Positions 41,642 through 50,822 of a stretch of DNA of 64,000 nt are shown in pieces. Below the pieces are notes generated by a model. That model searched no databases. It was not told the DNA's origin and worked only from the letters and a program-made list of their open reading frames with translations. Every line of letters starts with the position of its first letter. Positions within the stretch are counted from its first letter, which is position 1. A program made the translations under genes and the position numbers. Source of the stretch: Streptomyces clavuligerus (GTDB lineage Bacteria; Actinomycetota; Actinomycetes; Streptomycetales; Streptomycetaceae). Location of the stretch: positions 4,774,001 to 4,838,000 of the forward strand of contig NZ_CP027858.1 in the NCBI RefSeq assembly GCF_005519465.1, given 5' to 3'.

Positions 41642-41690
41642 CGTTACTTGACAACATGAAATATCTAGGCGCATGGTTGTTTCAGGTAGT
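41642..41690. promoter_or_regulatory. Divergent marR-reductase promoter region
   Basis: An AT-rich island in the 92-nt gap includes TTGACA (41649-41654), a consensus -35 for the reductase gene, and the near-palindrome ACAACATG ... CATGGTTGT, one base off perfect. These are likely MarR operator sequences. Confidence 0.5.
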
Positions 41691-41717
41691 GAAGCAATTT
41701 GAGGAGGCCACACCGTC

Positions 41718-42731
41718 ATGTCCGCACTTCCCGCGACCGGTCGTGAATGGCATCTCGTCGCCCGTCCCCACGGCTGGCCCACAGCGGAGGACGCCGCCCT
41801 GCGCGAGGTTCCGGTGACCGAGCCCGCCGAAGGCACGGTCCTGGTGCGCAACCAGTACTTCTCGGTCGACCCGTACATGCGCGGCCGGATGAACGACGTG
41901 AAGTCCTACATCCCGCCGTTCCAGATCGACCGGCCCATGGAGGGCGGCGCCGTCGGTGAGGTCATCGCCTCCGCCGCCGAGGGCATCGCCGTCGGCGACC
42001 ACGTCCTCACCTTCCATGGCTGGCGCGAATACGCCCAGGTCCCGGCCGCGCAGGCGACCAAGGTCGACCCCTCGCTGGCGCCGCTCTCCGCCTATCTCGG
42101 TGTGCTCGGCATGCCCGGCCTCACCGCGTACGCGGGCCTCTTCGAGGTCGGCGGCTTCAAGGAGGGCGACGCCGTCTTCGTCTCCGGCGCGGCGGGCGCG
42201 GTCGGCAGCCTCGTCGGCCAGATGGCCCGGATCAAGGGCGCCTCGCGCGTCATCGGCTCGGCGGGCTCCGACGACAAGGTCAAGCGCCTCGTCGAGGAGT
42301 ACGGCTTCGACGCCGCGTTCAACTACAAGAACGGCCCGGTCGGCGAGCAGCTCCAGCAGGCCGCCCCCGGCGGCATCGACGTCTACTTCGACAACGTCGG
42401 CGGCGAGCACCTCGAAGCCGCGATCAACTCGCTCAAGCCCTTCGGCCGGGCCGTCCTCTGCGGCATGATCTCGCTCTACAACGAGACCGAGCCGCAGCCG
42501 GGACCGAGCAACCTGATGCAGGTCATCGGGAAGCGGCTGCGCCTGGAGGGCGTGCTCGTCGGCGACCACCAGGGCCTCCAGCCGCAGTTCGTGCGGGAGG
42601 TCGCCGGGTGGATCGCCTCCGGTGAGCTGACCTACGGCGAGACCGTCGTCGAGGGCATCGAGCACGGCTTCGGCGCGTTCCTCGACATGATGAAGGGCCA
42701 GAACACCGGCAAGATGGTCGTCAAGGTCTGA
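41718..42731 (+). CDS. NADP-dependent medium-chain (MDR) reductase
   Basis: This 337-residue zinc-free MDR enzyme of the leukotriene B4 12-hydroxydehydrogenase/YfmJ type reduces activated C=C bonds. The N-terminal RNQYFSVDPYMRGRM and the nucleotide motif VSGAAGAVGSLVGQMA are typical, and the catalytic-zinc ligands of alcohol dehydrogenases are absent. ATG 41718 has GAGGAGG about 10 nt upstream. Control by the divergent MarR gene suggests a detoxification role against electrophiles or quinones. Confidence 0.92.
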   Translation: MSALPATGREWHLVARPHGWPTAEDAALREVPVTEPAEGTVLVRNQYFSVDPYMRGRMNDVKSYIPPFQIDRPMEGGAVGEVIASAAEGIAVGDHVLTFHGWREYAQVPAAQATKVDPSLAPLSAYLGVLGMPGLTAYAGLFEVGGFKEGDAVFVSGAAGAVGSLVGQMARIKGASRVIGSAGSDDKVKRLVEEYGFDAAFNYKNGPVGEQLQQAAPGGIDVYFDNVGGEHLEAAINSLKPFGRAVLCGMISLYNETEPQPGPSNLMQVIGKRLRLEGVLVGDHQGLQPQFVREVAGWIASGELTYGETVVEGIEHGFGAFLDMMKGQNTGKMVVKV

Positions 42732-42764
42732 GACACCGTCAAAGCCTGAGACGTCCGAGGCGCG

Positions 42765-42813
42765 GGAAGAGGCCCGTTCCCCCCACCACCGGTGAGGGGA
42801 ACGGGCCTCTTCC
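42765..42813. terminator. Bidirectional terminator, perfect 18-bp stem
   Basis: GGAAGAGGCCCGTTCCCC (42765-42782) pairs with 42796-42813 across a 13-nt loop, in the gap between the reductase (ends 42731) and the convergent peptidase gene (ends 42823). Confidence 0.92.
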
Positions 42814-42822
42814 GCTACCGCG

Positions 42823-45393
42823 TCAGCCTGCCAGCAAGGCCCGGCCCACCTGCGAGAACGCGCCCTTCGGGTGATCCCGGAAGAGCGGCTGCGTGCCGAA
42901 CAGCGTCACCGGGACACCGCTCGCCGACGTGCCGCTGACGACCGACGGCCTGCCCGCCGCGTCCGCCGGGCCGCCGGTGCCGTCCGCGTTCGGCCGCCAG
43001 TGGCCCGAGAGCAGCGGATTGCCGCCCGCGTAGGACTGGTCGACCCGCACCCCCGCACCCAGGCCGGTGAACCACATCGGGGCGTACACGAACGAGTGCG
43101 CCTGCGCGCCACCGGTGATCGCGCCGCCCGCGTTCACGACCCGCACCACGCCGTTGGCGTCCGCGTTGCCGGGCACGGCCGTGGCCTGGAGCAGACCCGC
43201 CGCCGAGGTGAACGCGGAGCCGCCCGCGCCCAGGCCGACCACGCCGACGCCGCTCGCCGCGAAGGCCGCGCGCGCGGCGGGCGTCAGGGACGCGTGGCTC
43301 AGACCCGTCGAGACCATCAGGGCGTCCACGGAGCCCCAGTCGAAGCCCGCGTTGAGGACCGCCGTCGACACGGGCACCACGTCGAAGCCCATCTCCCGCA
43401 GCGCGAACAGCTCGCCCGCCGTGACGGCCGCCGCCACCCGGGTCCGCTCCAGCGGGGCGGTGCCCCGCTCCCACGTCGCCGAGAACCGCACCCCGAGCCG
43501 CTGCGCCAGCGCCGCCGCCCGCCGGTGCGCGGACGCCGGGACGACGGCCGCGCCGTCAGCCGTGCGCCGGACCGCGACACCCTCCTTGAGCAGGGCGTTC
43601 ACCGCCTCCAGCTCCTTGGGGTCGGACAGCTCCAGCCGCATCGGCACCCCGCGCGGGGCGACCTGGCCGGTGGGGGCGGCGGCGCTCACCGTACGGCTCG
43701 GCACCCGCAGCTCGCCGCGCTCGGCGCGGGCCACCGTGGCGCCCCACAGCCGGCCGAGACTCCAGCCGGATATGTCGTACATCGTCGATACGTCGGCGCT
43801 GATGTCCCGGCCGTCCGCGAGCATCACATTGGCGATGCCGCGCTTGGGCTGACGCATGTCCACCACATACGAACCGGCGGGATACGTCCGGCCGTCCAGC
43901 CGGAACGGGGTCAGGGCCCGCTCCACCCGGACATCGTTCGCGATCAAGTGGTCCACGAGCCGGGCCGCCGCCACCGCGCTGCGCTGGCCCGTGCCGGAGG
44001 GAATCACATACGCGCGCGGGAAGGTCGCCGTGTAGACGTCCTCGGGGCCGATCCCCGGCACACCGGGCACCGTCTCCGGGGAGACCGGCCGCTGCGCCTC
44101 ACCGGCCGCGCCGCGCCGGAAGGTCTCGATCTGGTCGGCGATCACGGAGGAACGGTGCGTCCGGGTGTAGTCGAGGGCCGCCCGCATGGTGGCGCCCGCG
44201 ATATCGGTGTTGATCACGGCCCGGCGGCGCAGCTCCGCCTCGGGCAGCGTGTCGTAGGCCCGGTTGTTGACCGTCATCGGGAACTCGATGGTGTGCGAGG
44301 CCACCGCGCCCTGGAACGGCATGTACTGCGGGGTGAAGATCGGTGGCCAGTCGTCCCAGCCCTCCTCCCAGTCCCGGAACGGGATCTCCGCCGGGAGCAC
44401 ACCGTCCTTCGCCTCCGTGTAGCCGAGGGCGTTGACGGCCTTCTCCATGCCCAGCGCGTTGGCGTAGGCGTTCTTCAGGAACAGGTCGTACTCGTAGTTC
44501 TCGCCGTGCGGCGGGGTCGTCGGCTCGATCAGCGTGCCGTTGACATAGCCGTGCAGATCGAGCATCACGGCGGGCTGCTTGTCGATGGCGAGCTTCCGGA
44601 TCGCCCGGCTCTCCGGCTGGGTCGCCGTGATGAAGTCCCGGTTGAGGTCGAAGCCGTTGGCGTTGGCCCGCGTGCCCGCCACCCGGCCGTCCGGGTTGGC
44701 GGTCACATTCAGATAGATCCGGTTCTTCGCCAGCAGATCCCTGGTCCTGGCGTCGTTGGCGCGCGCCAGCTCCTCGATGAGCTTGAGGGCGGCGTCCGTG
44801 CCCTCCCACTCGTTCCCGTGGATGTTGTTGTTGATGAAGATCGGCGTCTTGTACGAGGAGGCGATCCGGCGGTCGCGCGCCGCCGACGCAGGGGAGTTCT
44901 CGATCCGCTCCCGCATCCGCTCCTGCTCGCGCACCGTGGACGCGCTCTCCGGCGCGGTGACGGTGACGAGATACAGCTCCCGCCCACTGGCGGACTTTCC
45001 GGCGATCTCCACACTGACCCGGTCGCCCAGCTTCTGGAGGGCGTTGAGCCGGGGCGCGATGGAGTGGTACGGGACCAGGCCGAGCTTGATGGACTTGTCG
45101 GCGGCGTTGACGGGCGGGACCGTGAGGGCGGTGCGCCGGGGGTAGGCGGCGTCGTCCCGGCCGCCGGAGTGGGACCGTCCGCTCAGCGCCTCGGTGGCGG
45201 CGGACAGCGGGGCCCGGGTGAGGACGGAGTCCGCGTTGCCCCGGTCGCGTACCGGGTGCGGGCTCTTCTCCTTCGCGTTCTTGTGGTCGGTGCCGGGGAT
45301 GGAGCCGGGGACGGCGGTCGCGGGAGCCGGTGCCAGCAGTACGGCCGTCGCGAGTGCGGCGGTGGCGACCAGAGTGGATCTGGGTATGCCCAT
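42823..45393 (-). CDS. Secreted M14-family zinc carboxypeptidase
   Basis: This 856-residue exported peptidase has a signal peptide (helix VATAALATAVLLAPAPATA), a propeptide-like stretch to ~110 and the M14 catalytic domain. The zinc site H-x-x-E in NNNIHGNEWEG, the substrate-binding NPDGRVAGTRANANGFDLNRDF, the third zinc His in DLHGYVNGT and the catalytic Glu in SHTIEFPM are present. The C-terminal ~400 residues (beta-rich, with a glutamine-amidotransferase-like Rossmann pattern) are not needed for catalysis. ATG 45393 has GGAGG 9 nt upstream. Confidence 0.92.
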   Translation of the reverse strand: MGIPRSTLVATAALATAVLLAPAPATAVPGSIPGTDHKNAKEKSPHPVRDRGNADSVLTRAPLSAATEALSGRSHSGGRDDAAYPRRTALTVPPVNAADKSIKLGLVPYHSIAPRLNALQKLGDRVSVEIAGKSASGRELYLVTVTAPESASTVREQERMRERIENSPASAARDRRIASSYKTPIFINNNIHGNEWEGTDAALKLIEELARANDARTRDLLAKNRIYLNVTANPDGRVAGTRANANGFDLNRDFITATQPESRAIRKLAIDKQPAVMLDLHGYVNGTLIEPTTPPHGENYEYDLFLKNAYANALGMEKAVNALGYTEAKDGVLPAEIPFRDWEEGWDDWPPIFTPQYMPFQGAVASHTIEFPMTVNNRAYDTLPEAELRRRAVINTDIAGATMRAALDYTRTHRSSVIADQIETFRRGAAGEAQRPVSPETVPGVPGIGPEDVYTATFPRAYVIPSGTGQRSAVAAARLVDHLIANDVRVERALTPFRLDGRTYPAGSYVVDMRQPKRGIANVMLADGRDISADVSTMYDISGWSLGRLWGATVARAERGELRVPSRTVSAAAPTGQVAPRGVPMRLELSDPKELEAVNALLKEGVAVRRTADGAAVVPASAHRRAAALAQRLGVRFSATWERGTAPLERTRVAAAVTAGELFALREMGFDVVPVSTAVLNAGFDWGSVDALMVSTGLSHASLTPAARAAFAASGVGVVGLGAGGSAFTSAAGLLQATAVPGNADANGVVRVVNAGGAITGGAQAHSFVYAPMWFTGLGAGVRVDQSYAGGNPLLSGHWRPNADGTGGPADAAGRPSVVSGTSASGVPVTLFGTQPLFRDHPKGAFSQVGRALLAG

Positions 45394-45594
45394 GCGTGAA
45401 AACCTCCGGGGGCGTCGGGGTCGGACCGCCGGGACTCCGCCCCCGCCCGGAAGCACGGAACCACAGAGTCCGGGAGCGGAATCACGCCGATCGCTGAGGC
45501 AGGGTTTACCTGGCCGGATCACCAGGAATCAAGGGGTTGCTTTTTTGCGACACCGTGGTGACACGAGTCCAGGGATGCCGATCGGGCCACCCGA

Positions 45595-45600
45595 TAGGGT
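45595..45600 (+). promoter_or_regulatory. -10 of leaderless EI24-gene mRNA
   Basis: TAGGGT lies 6 nt before ATG 45607; no Shine-Dalgarno sequence precedes the ATG. The rest of the 213-nt divergent gap contains a T-run (TTTTTT, 45542) and a CACCGTGGTG palindrome (45553-45562). Confidence 0.55.
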
Positions 45601-45606
45601 GAGCCC

Positions 45607-46521
45607 ATGCGTGATCTAGGGGTGGGTTTCGGCTATGTGATGAAGGGCCAGCGCTGGGTCGGCACCCATGGCCGCTGGTTCGGTTTCGGTCTGCTGCCGG
45701 GCCTGGTGACCCTGGTCCTGTACGGGGCGGTCCTCCTCGGGCTGCTCCACGGCGGCACCGATCTGGTGGCCTGGTCCACCGGTTTCGCCGACGACTGGTC
45801 CTCGCCCTGGCTCGGGCTCTTCCGGGGCTTTCTCCTCGCACTCCTGTGGATACTGGCGCTCTTCCTCTCGGTGATCACCTTCACGGCGGTGACCCTGCTG
45901 GTGGGGCAGCCGTTCTACGAGTCGCTCTCCGAGCAGGTCGACCGGAGCGAGAGCGGCCACGCCCCCGAGTCGGGCCGTCCGTTCTGGACCGATCTGTGGA
46001 TCTCCGCGCGGGACTCGCTGCGGATCGTGATCCGGGTCGGCCTCTACGGTGTGCTGCTCTTCGCGGCCGGATTCATTCCGGTGGTCGGGCAGACCGTCGT
46101 CCCCGTGCTCGGTTTCTGTGTCACCGGCTACTTCCTCACCGAGGAACTGGCCGCCATCGCGCTCCAGCGGCGCGGGGTGGACCTGAAGGAGCGGCTGCGG
46201 CTGCTGCGCGGGCGGCGGCTGCTGACGCTCGGCTTCGGGGTGCCGCTGGCGGGCGCCTTCCTGATCCCGTTCGTCGCGGTGCTCCTGATGCCCGGCGCGG
46301 TGGCCGGGGCGACGATGATGGCGCGCGAGCTGGTGCCGGACGAGGAGGTGCGCGGTCCGGGGGCACCGGTCCCGGGCGGCAATCCGCCCGAGGCCCTGGG
46401 ATCGGCGCCGGGCTCCCCGTACGCGTCCGGCGACCACGGCAAGGGACACGATCACGGCCACGGTCGGGGACACGGCTCCGGGCACGGCCCCGTGGCGGGC
46501 AACCCGTACGCCGGAGGCTGA
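45607..46521 (+). CDS. EI24-domain membrane protein
   Basis: This 304-residue protein has the EI24/CysZ-like fold: helices near residues 25-50, 72-98, 138-165 and 208-235, with the conserved loop GQPFYESLSEQVDR and the GFIPVVGQTVVPVLG segment. CysZ relatives carry sulphate, but in actinobacteria the role is undefined. The C-terminus is a Gly/Pro-rich tail with a histidine run (DHGKGHDHGHGRGHGSGHG) that could bind metal. Leaderless start at ATG 45607. Confidence 0.87.
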   Translation: MRDLGVGFGYVMKGQRWVGTHGRWFGFGLLPGLVTLVLYGAVLLGLLHGGTDLVAWSTGFADDWSSPWLGLFRGFLLALLWILALFLSVITFTAVTLLVGQPFYESLSEQVDRSESGHAPESGRPFWTDLWISARDSLRIVIRVGLYGVLLFAAGFIPVVGQTVVPVLGFCVTGYFLTEELAAIALQRRGVDLKERLRLLRGRRLLTLGFGVPLAGAFLIPFVAVLLMPGAVAGATMMARELVPDEEVRGPGAPVPGGNPPEALGSAPGSPYASGDHGKGHDHGHGRGHGSGHGPVAGNPYAGG

Positions 46522-46759
46522 CGGCGGCCGACCGGGGGTCCCCGGGGCCGCGCCGGGCCCCTCGGGGGCGGGTGGCTCGATCCCGGGCCACTCAAGGGCC
46601 GGTCGCTCGATCCCGGGCCGCTCAAGGGCCGTTCCACTCAAGCCCGGGCCGCTCGGCGCTGGCCGCTCAAGCCCGGGGTGCTCGGCGCCGGACCGTCGGG
46701 CCACGGGTCCGCCGGGCCACCGCCGGTCGGGTCCGGGTCCAGGTCCAGGTCCGGGTCCG
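46522..46759. repeat. Degenerate ~30-nt repeats between convergent genes
   Basis: Units like GGCCGGTCGCTCGATCCCGG and GGGCCGCTCAAGGGCCG recur about six times between the EI24 gene and the convergent 101-residue gene, followed by a GGTCC(A/G)-run (46735-46760). No gene is seen. Confidence 0.6.
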
Positions 46760-47065
46760 TCAGGCGTATCCGTCCGGGTCCAGCGGGAGCCGGGCGCCCC
46801 GGCTCTGGGCGATCCGGTGGACGTTCCGCAGCGCCTCGGTCACCTGGGCGAGCGTCTGCCGGAGCTGATCCGGCGGCACCTCGTCCTCCGCGAGCAGTTC
46901 GTCCGCGTGGTCGAGCAGATCACCCGCGAGACCGAGCTGCACACTCTCGATGGTGTCGGCGACCCGCGAGATATAGCCACTGCCGTCGCTGTCCAGATAG
47001 CAGGGTTTCCCCTCGGGGGTCGACCAGGGCAGCAGCCGGGCCTCGTGCGGACCTCCGCCGCTCAT
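46760..47065 (-). CDS. Small conserved protein of unknown function
   Basis: This 101-residue cytoplasmic protein starts ARLLPWSTPEGKPCYLDSDG-like, with a charged helical C-terminal half (LLDHADELLAEDEVPPDQLRQTLAQVTEALRNVHRIAQSR). Codon use is typical of the chromosome. ATG 47065 is the only sensible start. The fold looks like a short beta-hairpin plus long helices; no function is known to me. Confidence 0.75.
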   Translation of the reverse strand: MSGGGPHEARLLPWSTPEGKPCYLDSDGSGYISRVADTIESVQLGLAGDLLDHADELLAEDEVPPDQLRQTLAQVTEALRNVHRIAQSRGARLPLDPDGYA

Positions 47066-47221
47066 CGGCGCCGCCCTTCACCCGTGTACCGGGGCATGAC
47101 TGGTCTCCGTTCTGCCGTGGCACCAGAACGCTACCCCTGGCCGGACACCGGGGAACCATGATCGGGCCCTTGGGCGGGACGGAGGTCAGCCGATTCGTTT
47201 CAGCAGGTCGTCGCGGTCCAG

Positions 47222-47252
47222 GAGGGTCCGGCGCGCCGCCGGACCCCCTCCG
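47222..47252 (-). terminator. Hairpin after the pyroglutamyl-peptidase-like gene
   Basis: GGGTCCGGCG (47225-47234) pairs with 47238-47247 across a 3-nt loop, with further GGAGG/CCTCC pairing outside a bulge. It lies about 26 nt past the gene's stop. Confidence 0.65.
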
Positions 47253-47272
47253 GTACCCGGGTCCTTCGGCGG

Positions 47273-48565
47273 TCAGGACCCGACCGCGACCCGGATGATC
47301 TCCCGCACCTGGGCCAGGATGTCCTGCCGGTTCCTCAGGAACTCCGGGTCCGTGATCTCCGCCGTGTTGCCCGCGCCGAACCGCAGCACCGGCGTGTGCA
47401 CATGGCCGCCCGGAACGTCGAGTCCCAGCCGGTCCCGCAGCAGCGTCGCCCGGTAGGCGATCTCGTTCGACAGATAGTCACCGCCCGCGCCCACCACGGC
47501 CGTGGACCCCGGCGTCGGCCCGTCCGGGCGGACCACCGGCGCCGTGCCGCCCGCCGGGATCTCCGTCACCTGGGCGTTGTCGTACACCGGGAAACGGCCC
47601 GTGGGCACGGCGGTGATCGCCGCCGCCGGAAGCGTGGACGAGGTCCACTGCGGCTGCGTGGCCGGATCGCTCACCGGGACCGTCTCCCGCCGGGAGATGT
47701 TGTCGTTGTCCAGGCTGCCGCCGCGCCAGGCGCCGTTGGTCCGTTCGATGTCGAACCGCTCCGGGCGGCCCTGGCTCACCGTCGTGAAGAGATCGGCCTC
47801 CGGCAGCCGCTCGCGCAGCGCCCGTTCGACCATCCCGTCCGCGAAGTCCTGCCAGCGGACGGGGAACACCGCCGTCTCGATCCGCGCGTACCCCGCCGCC
47901 GTACGGATCACCGTGCCGTCGAGCGCCAGCGCGTTCGCGCCGGACGGGTTGCTGATCCGGATGTCCCGGTCCAGGGTGAACGGGTCGAAACCGGTCACCA
48001 CGACCCGCTTCAGCGGCTTGCCCCGGTGGGTGGCCCGGTCGGCGCCAGGGAAGTCCATCGAGTCATGGCCGCGCGAGGCCCGTTCCAGGGAACCCAGCAG
48101 GGCCGCCCGCCGCTGCTCGGACAGCGGGAACGCGGGCTGCCACTGGCGCAGCTCCCGGGTCATTCCCAGGCGCGCCCAGTACAGCGGGCGGTCGTCGTCC
48201 CGGCTCAGGTCCCCCAGCGCGGGGCCGCGCCCCTGCGCCCGGTCCACGGCGCGCTCCCAGAGGGCGGACGCGTGGCGGTCCACGGTCCGGCGCGCCGCCT
48301 GATACGAGCCGGCCCGGTCCAGCGCGCGGGCGAACTCCGGGGCCACGGCGGCGAATCCGCCGCGCCGCAGGATCTCCTGGGGGACGGCCCGGTCGAGGCG
48401 GGCCTCCTCCACGGTGGGGGCCGCCACGGCCGTCACGGCCGCCCCGGCGGGTGCGGGCGCGGCGGGCCCGGTCGTGGAGGAGGCCGCCGTGGGGACGGCG
48501 AGCGTCAGGGCGGCGGCGAACGCGGTGCCGACGACCACGGTGGCACGGGCGCGTATGGGGGACAT
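47273..48565 (-). CDS. Secreted pyroglutamyl-peptidase-like protein, Cys replaced
   Basis: This 430-residue protein has a signal peptide (VVVGTAFAAALTLAVPTAAS) and a ~150-residue helical N-terminal region. A C15 pyroglutamyl-peptidase-like domain begins VVVTGFDPFTLDRDIRISNPSGANALALDG. The Glu region (SQGRPERFDIERTN) and a candidate catalytic His (GGHVHTPVLRF) are visible. At the expected nucleophile the sequence is GDYLSNEIAYR: Ser where C15 peptidases have Cys. It may be inactive, or use Ser. Members of this family are normally cytoplasmic; this one is exported. Confidence 0.82.
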   Translation of the reverse strand: MSPIRARATVVVGTAFAAALTLAVPTAASSTTGPAAPAPAGAAVTAVAAPTVEEARLDRAVPQEILRRGGFAAVAPEFARALDRAGSYQAARRTVDRHASALWERAVDRAQGRGPALGDLSRDDDRPLYWARLGMTRELRQWQPAFPLSEQRRAALLGSLERASRGHDSMDFPGADRATHRGKPLKRVVVTGFDPFTLDRDIRISNPSGANALALDGTVIRTAAGYARIETAVFPVRWQDFADGMVERALRERLPEADLFTTVSQGRPERFDIERTNGAWRGGSLDNDNISRRETVPVSDPATQPQWTSSTLPAAAITAVPTGRFPVYDNAQVTEIPAGGTAPVVRPDGPTPGSTAVVGAGGDYLSNEIAYRATLLRDRLGLDVPGGHVHTPVLRFGAGNTAEITDPEFLRNRQDILAQVREIIRVAVGS

Positions 48566-48922
48566 CCAGTCATCCTTCCGTCAAGGGGTGGCGGAAGTAT
48601 CACGTCATGATCCCGTCCTTGACCAGCCCCGACTCCGGTCAGAAGGAGGCCGGTTCGGCCCGTGCGGTTCCCGCACCCGGCGCCGTGGTCCGCCCGTCCC
48701 CCGCGCCGTGGCCCGCCCGCGCCCGGTCCCGGGGGCTTCCGCGTCCGCCCCCGGGGCTCCCGTGCCCGGTCCCGGCGACCGGACACACCGGTACGCCGGG
48801 CAGCACGCCGTCCTGCCGGGCACGCCGTGCTGTCGGACCCACCGCACCCACTGGATGTACCGCACCCACCGGACGTACCGCGCACGCGCGCACCTCGCAC
48901 GCGCGCACCGCGCACGCCGGGC
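48566..48922. other. Gene-free gap with short GC repeats
   Basis: Runs of CCCACCGCACCCAC, GTACCGC(ACC)CACCGGA and CGCGCACCTCGCACGCGCGC form drifting ~18-nt repeats between the peptidase-like gene and the SGNH gene stop. No credible gene is seen. Confidence 0.5.
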
Positions 48923-49951
48923 TCAGCGCGGCGGGCGTTCCGCCGTGATGTTCCGGTAGGCGATCTCCGCCAGGGCGCTCTGCCCGTCCTTGCTCGGATG
49001 GAACCAGTCCCAGCGGCTCAGCATCTCGTCGCCGAAGCGGTAGTCGAAGACCTCCCCGCCGTCGTAACGGCAGCGGGTGTCCTTGGCGCACACGTCCCTC
49101 AGGACGCCGTTGTAGTCCTTCACCCGCTGCTGCACGGCGGTCCGCCGCTGCTCGGCCCGGCTGCTCACGTCCTCCGCGTCCCCGAGCATCGAGGCACAGA
49201 TCCCCAGCTTCCACACCGCCCGCCCCAGCGGGTTGTCCTTGCCGGTGGCCCACAGCCGCTTGAGGTCCGGCACGCTGGAGACGTACACCTGGGCCTTGGG
49301 GGCGGTGCGCCGCAGCTCCCGCAGGGCGCTCGTGAAGGAGGCGCGGAAGTCCGCCACCGGGGTCATCGCCTCGGCCGAGTCCCGGCAGGCGTCGTTGGCG
49401 CCGACCATCACGGTCACCAGCTCGGGCTGCCGCGCCCCCGCCTGGGTCATCTGCCGGGGGAGGTCGGTGATCCGGGCGCCGGTCCTGGCGTAGTTCCAGG
49501 TCCGGTCGGCGAGGTCGGCGGGCTCACCGCCGATCAGCCGCATCGCCAGGCTGCGCACCTCCTTGTCGGTGCCGGTGGCCCAGGACGCCTCGGGGCAGTC
49601 CGAGAGCACCAGACAGGCGTCGAAGGCGCGGGTGATGGAGTCGCCCACGGCGGCCAGGGTGTCCGGGCTGCGGTTCCAGACCGGGGCGGGGCGCTTCTTG
49701 GCGGGCGCGCCATGGGTCCGGGTCTCCGACGAACTGTCACATGCCGTGAGCGCCCCGGCGGTGAGCAGCGCGGCGACGGCGAGGGACGCCCCGGCGGCGG
49801 CCCGGCCCCTGCGCGGGCGCCCGGATTCCGGCCCGGCCGCCGGGGCCGCCGCCCCGGTCCGCGCCGTGCCGTGTGCCGTCCGGGCACCCGGGCGTCTGCC
49901 CGTGCCCCGGCCTGTGCCGCGGGCCCCTGGGGCCCCCTGCGTCTCGTCCAT
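48923..49951 (-). CDS. SGNH/GDSL-hydrolase lipoprotein
   Basis: This 342-residue protein has an unusually long Arg/Gly/Ala-rich cytoplasmic N-terminus (~1-50), then a helix ending in lipobox LTAC (Cys ~71) and the SGNH domain. Block I is AVGDSITRAFD (nucleophile Ser), a Gly-containing NYARTGARI forms block II, VGANDAC is block III (Asn), and SRWDWFHPSKDGQ carries the catalytic D-x-x-H. It is probably an esterase or deacetylase at the cell surface. The true start could be an internal codon nearer the helix. Confidence 0.87.
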   Translation of the reverse strand: MDETQGAPGARGTGRGTGRRPGARTAHGTARTGAAAPAAGPESGRPRRGRAAAGASLAVAALLTAGALTACDSSSETRTHGAPAKKRPAPVWNRSPDTLAAVGDSITRAFDACLVLSDCPEASWATGTDKEVRSLAMRLIGGEPADLADRTWNYARTGARITDLPRQMTQAGARQPELVTVMVGANDACRDSAEAMTPVADFRASFTSALRELRRTAPKAQVYVSSVPDLKRLWATGKDNPLGRAVWKLGICASMLGDAEDVSSRAEQRRTAVQQRVKDYNGVLRDVCAKDTRCRYDGGEVFDYRFGDEMLSRWDWFHPSKDGQSALAEIAYRNITAERPPR

Positions 49952-50215
49952 CCCGGTCTCCCCTCCGATTCGAAGCCCCCGAGGTCCTGCCGAGTGAAAG
50001 CGTCGTGCGTATGTCCGGGGACCGAGATTACGTCACCCCGGGGAGAGCCACGCAGGGTAGCTTTTCCCCGTCGGCCCAGAGGTTTCGCGCCCGGCGGCCC
50101 GGCGTTTCGGTAAATTACATCACGTCACATGCTGTCCCATTTGTGGAGATTAACTCCCGATGCTGTTTACTGAGGCCGCTGGGAAGGCGATCCTCGTCCC
50201 GTACTGGAGGTCCCG

Positions 50216-50710
50216 GTGACGACGCGTGGCGTTCTGTACGTTCACTCCGCACCGAGCGCGCTCTGTCCGCATGTCGAATGGGCGGTCGCGGGTGTGCTCG
50301 GTGTCCGGGTCCAGCTCGACTGGATCCGCCAGCCGGCCGCCCCCGGCACCTGGCGCGCGGAGTTCTCCTGGCAGGGGCGGCCGGGCACCGCGTCCAAGCT
50401 GGCGTCCGCGCTGCGCGGCTGGCATCTGCTGCGCTTCGAGGTCACCGCCGAGCCCTGCGCCACGGCCGAGGGCGAGCGCTACAGCGCCACCCCCGAACTG
50501 GGCATCTTCCACGCCGTCACCGGGATGCACGGGGACATCCTGATCCCTGAGGACCGGCTGCGGGCCGCGCTCCAGCGGGCCGCGCGGGGCGAGACCGAGC
50601 TGGCGGCGGAGATCGAGAAACTGCTGGGGAAGCCCTGGGACGACGAGCTGGAGCCGTTCCGGTACGCGGGTGAGGGCGCGCCGGTCCGCTGGCTCCACCA
50701 GGTCGTCTGA
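50216..50710 (+). CDS. DUF3145 protein
   Basis: This 164-residue actinobacterial protein of the DUF3145 family is beta-rich (GVLYVHSAPSALCPHVEWAV ... LDWIRQPAAPGTWRAEFSW) with a helical end; the function is unknown. GTG 50216 has GGAGG 6 nt upstream. It is convergent with fabF and preceded by an unusually AT-rich stretch (50108-50180) where its promoter probably lies. Confidence 0.88.
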   Translation: MTTRGVLYVHSAPSALCPHVEWAVAGVLGVRVQLDWIRQPAAPGTWRAEFSWQGRPGTASKLASALRGWHLLRFEVTAEPCATAEGERYSATPELGIFHAVTGMHGDILIPEDRLRAALQRAARGETELAAEIEKLLGKPWDDELEPFRYAGEGAPVRWLHQVV

Positions 50711-50750
50711 CCCCGCCCGCCGCCCCGGCCCGCCGCTTCTTTGGCTTTCC

Positions 50751-50804
50751 GGTTCTCCGGCCGGGCGGCCCGTCGTTTCTCCGGTTCTCCGGCCGGGCGG
50801 CCCG
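50751..50804. repeat. Tandem 22-bp direct repeat
   Basis: GGTTCTCCGGCCGGGCGGCC(CG) occurs at 50751-50772 and 50783-50804 (32-bp period) between the DUF3145 gene and the terminator. Confidence 0.8.
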
Positions 50805-50822
50805 CCGCCCCCGGGAACGCGT

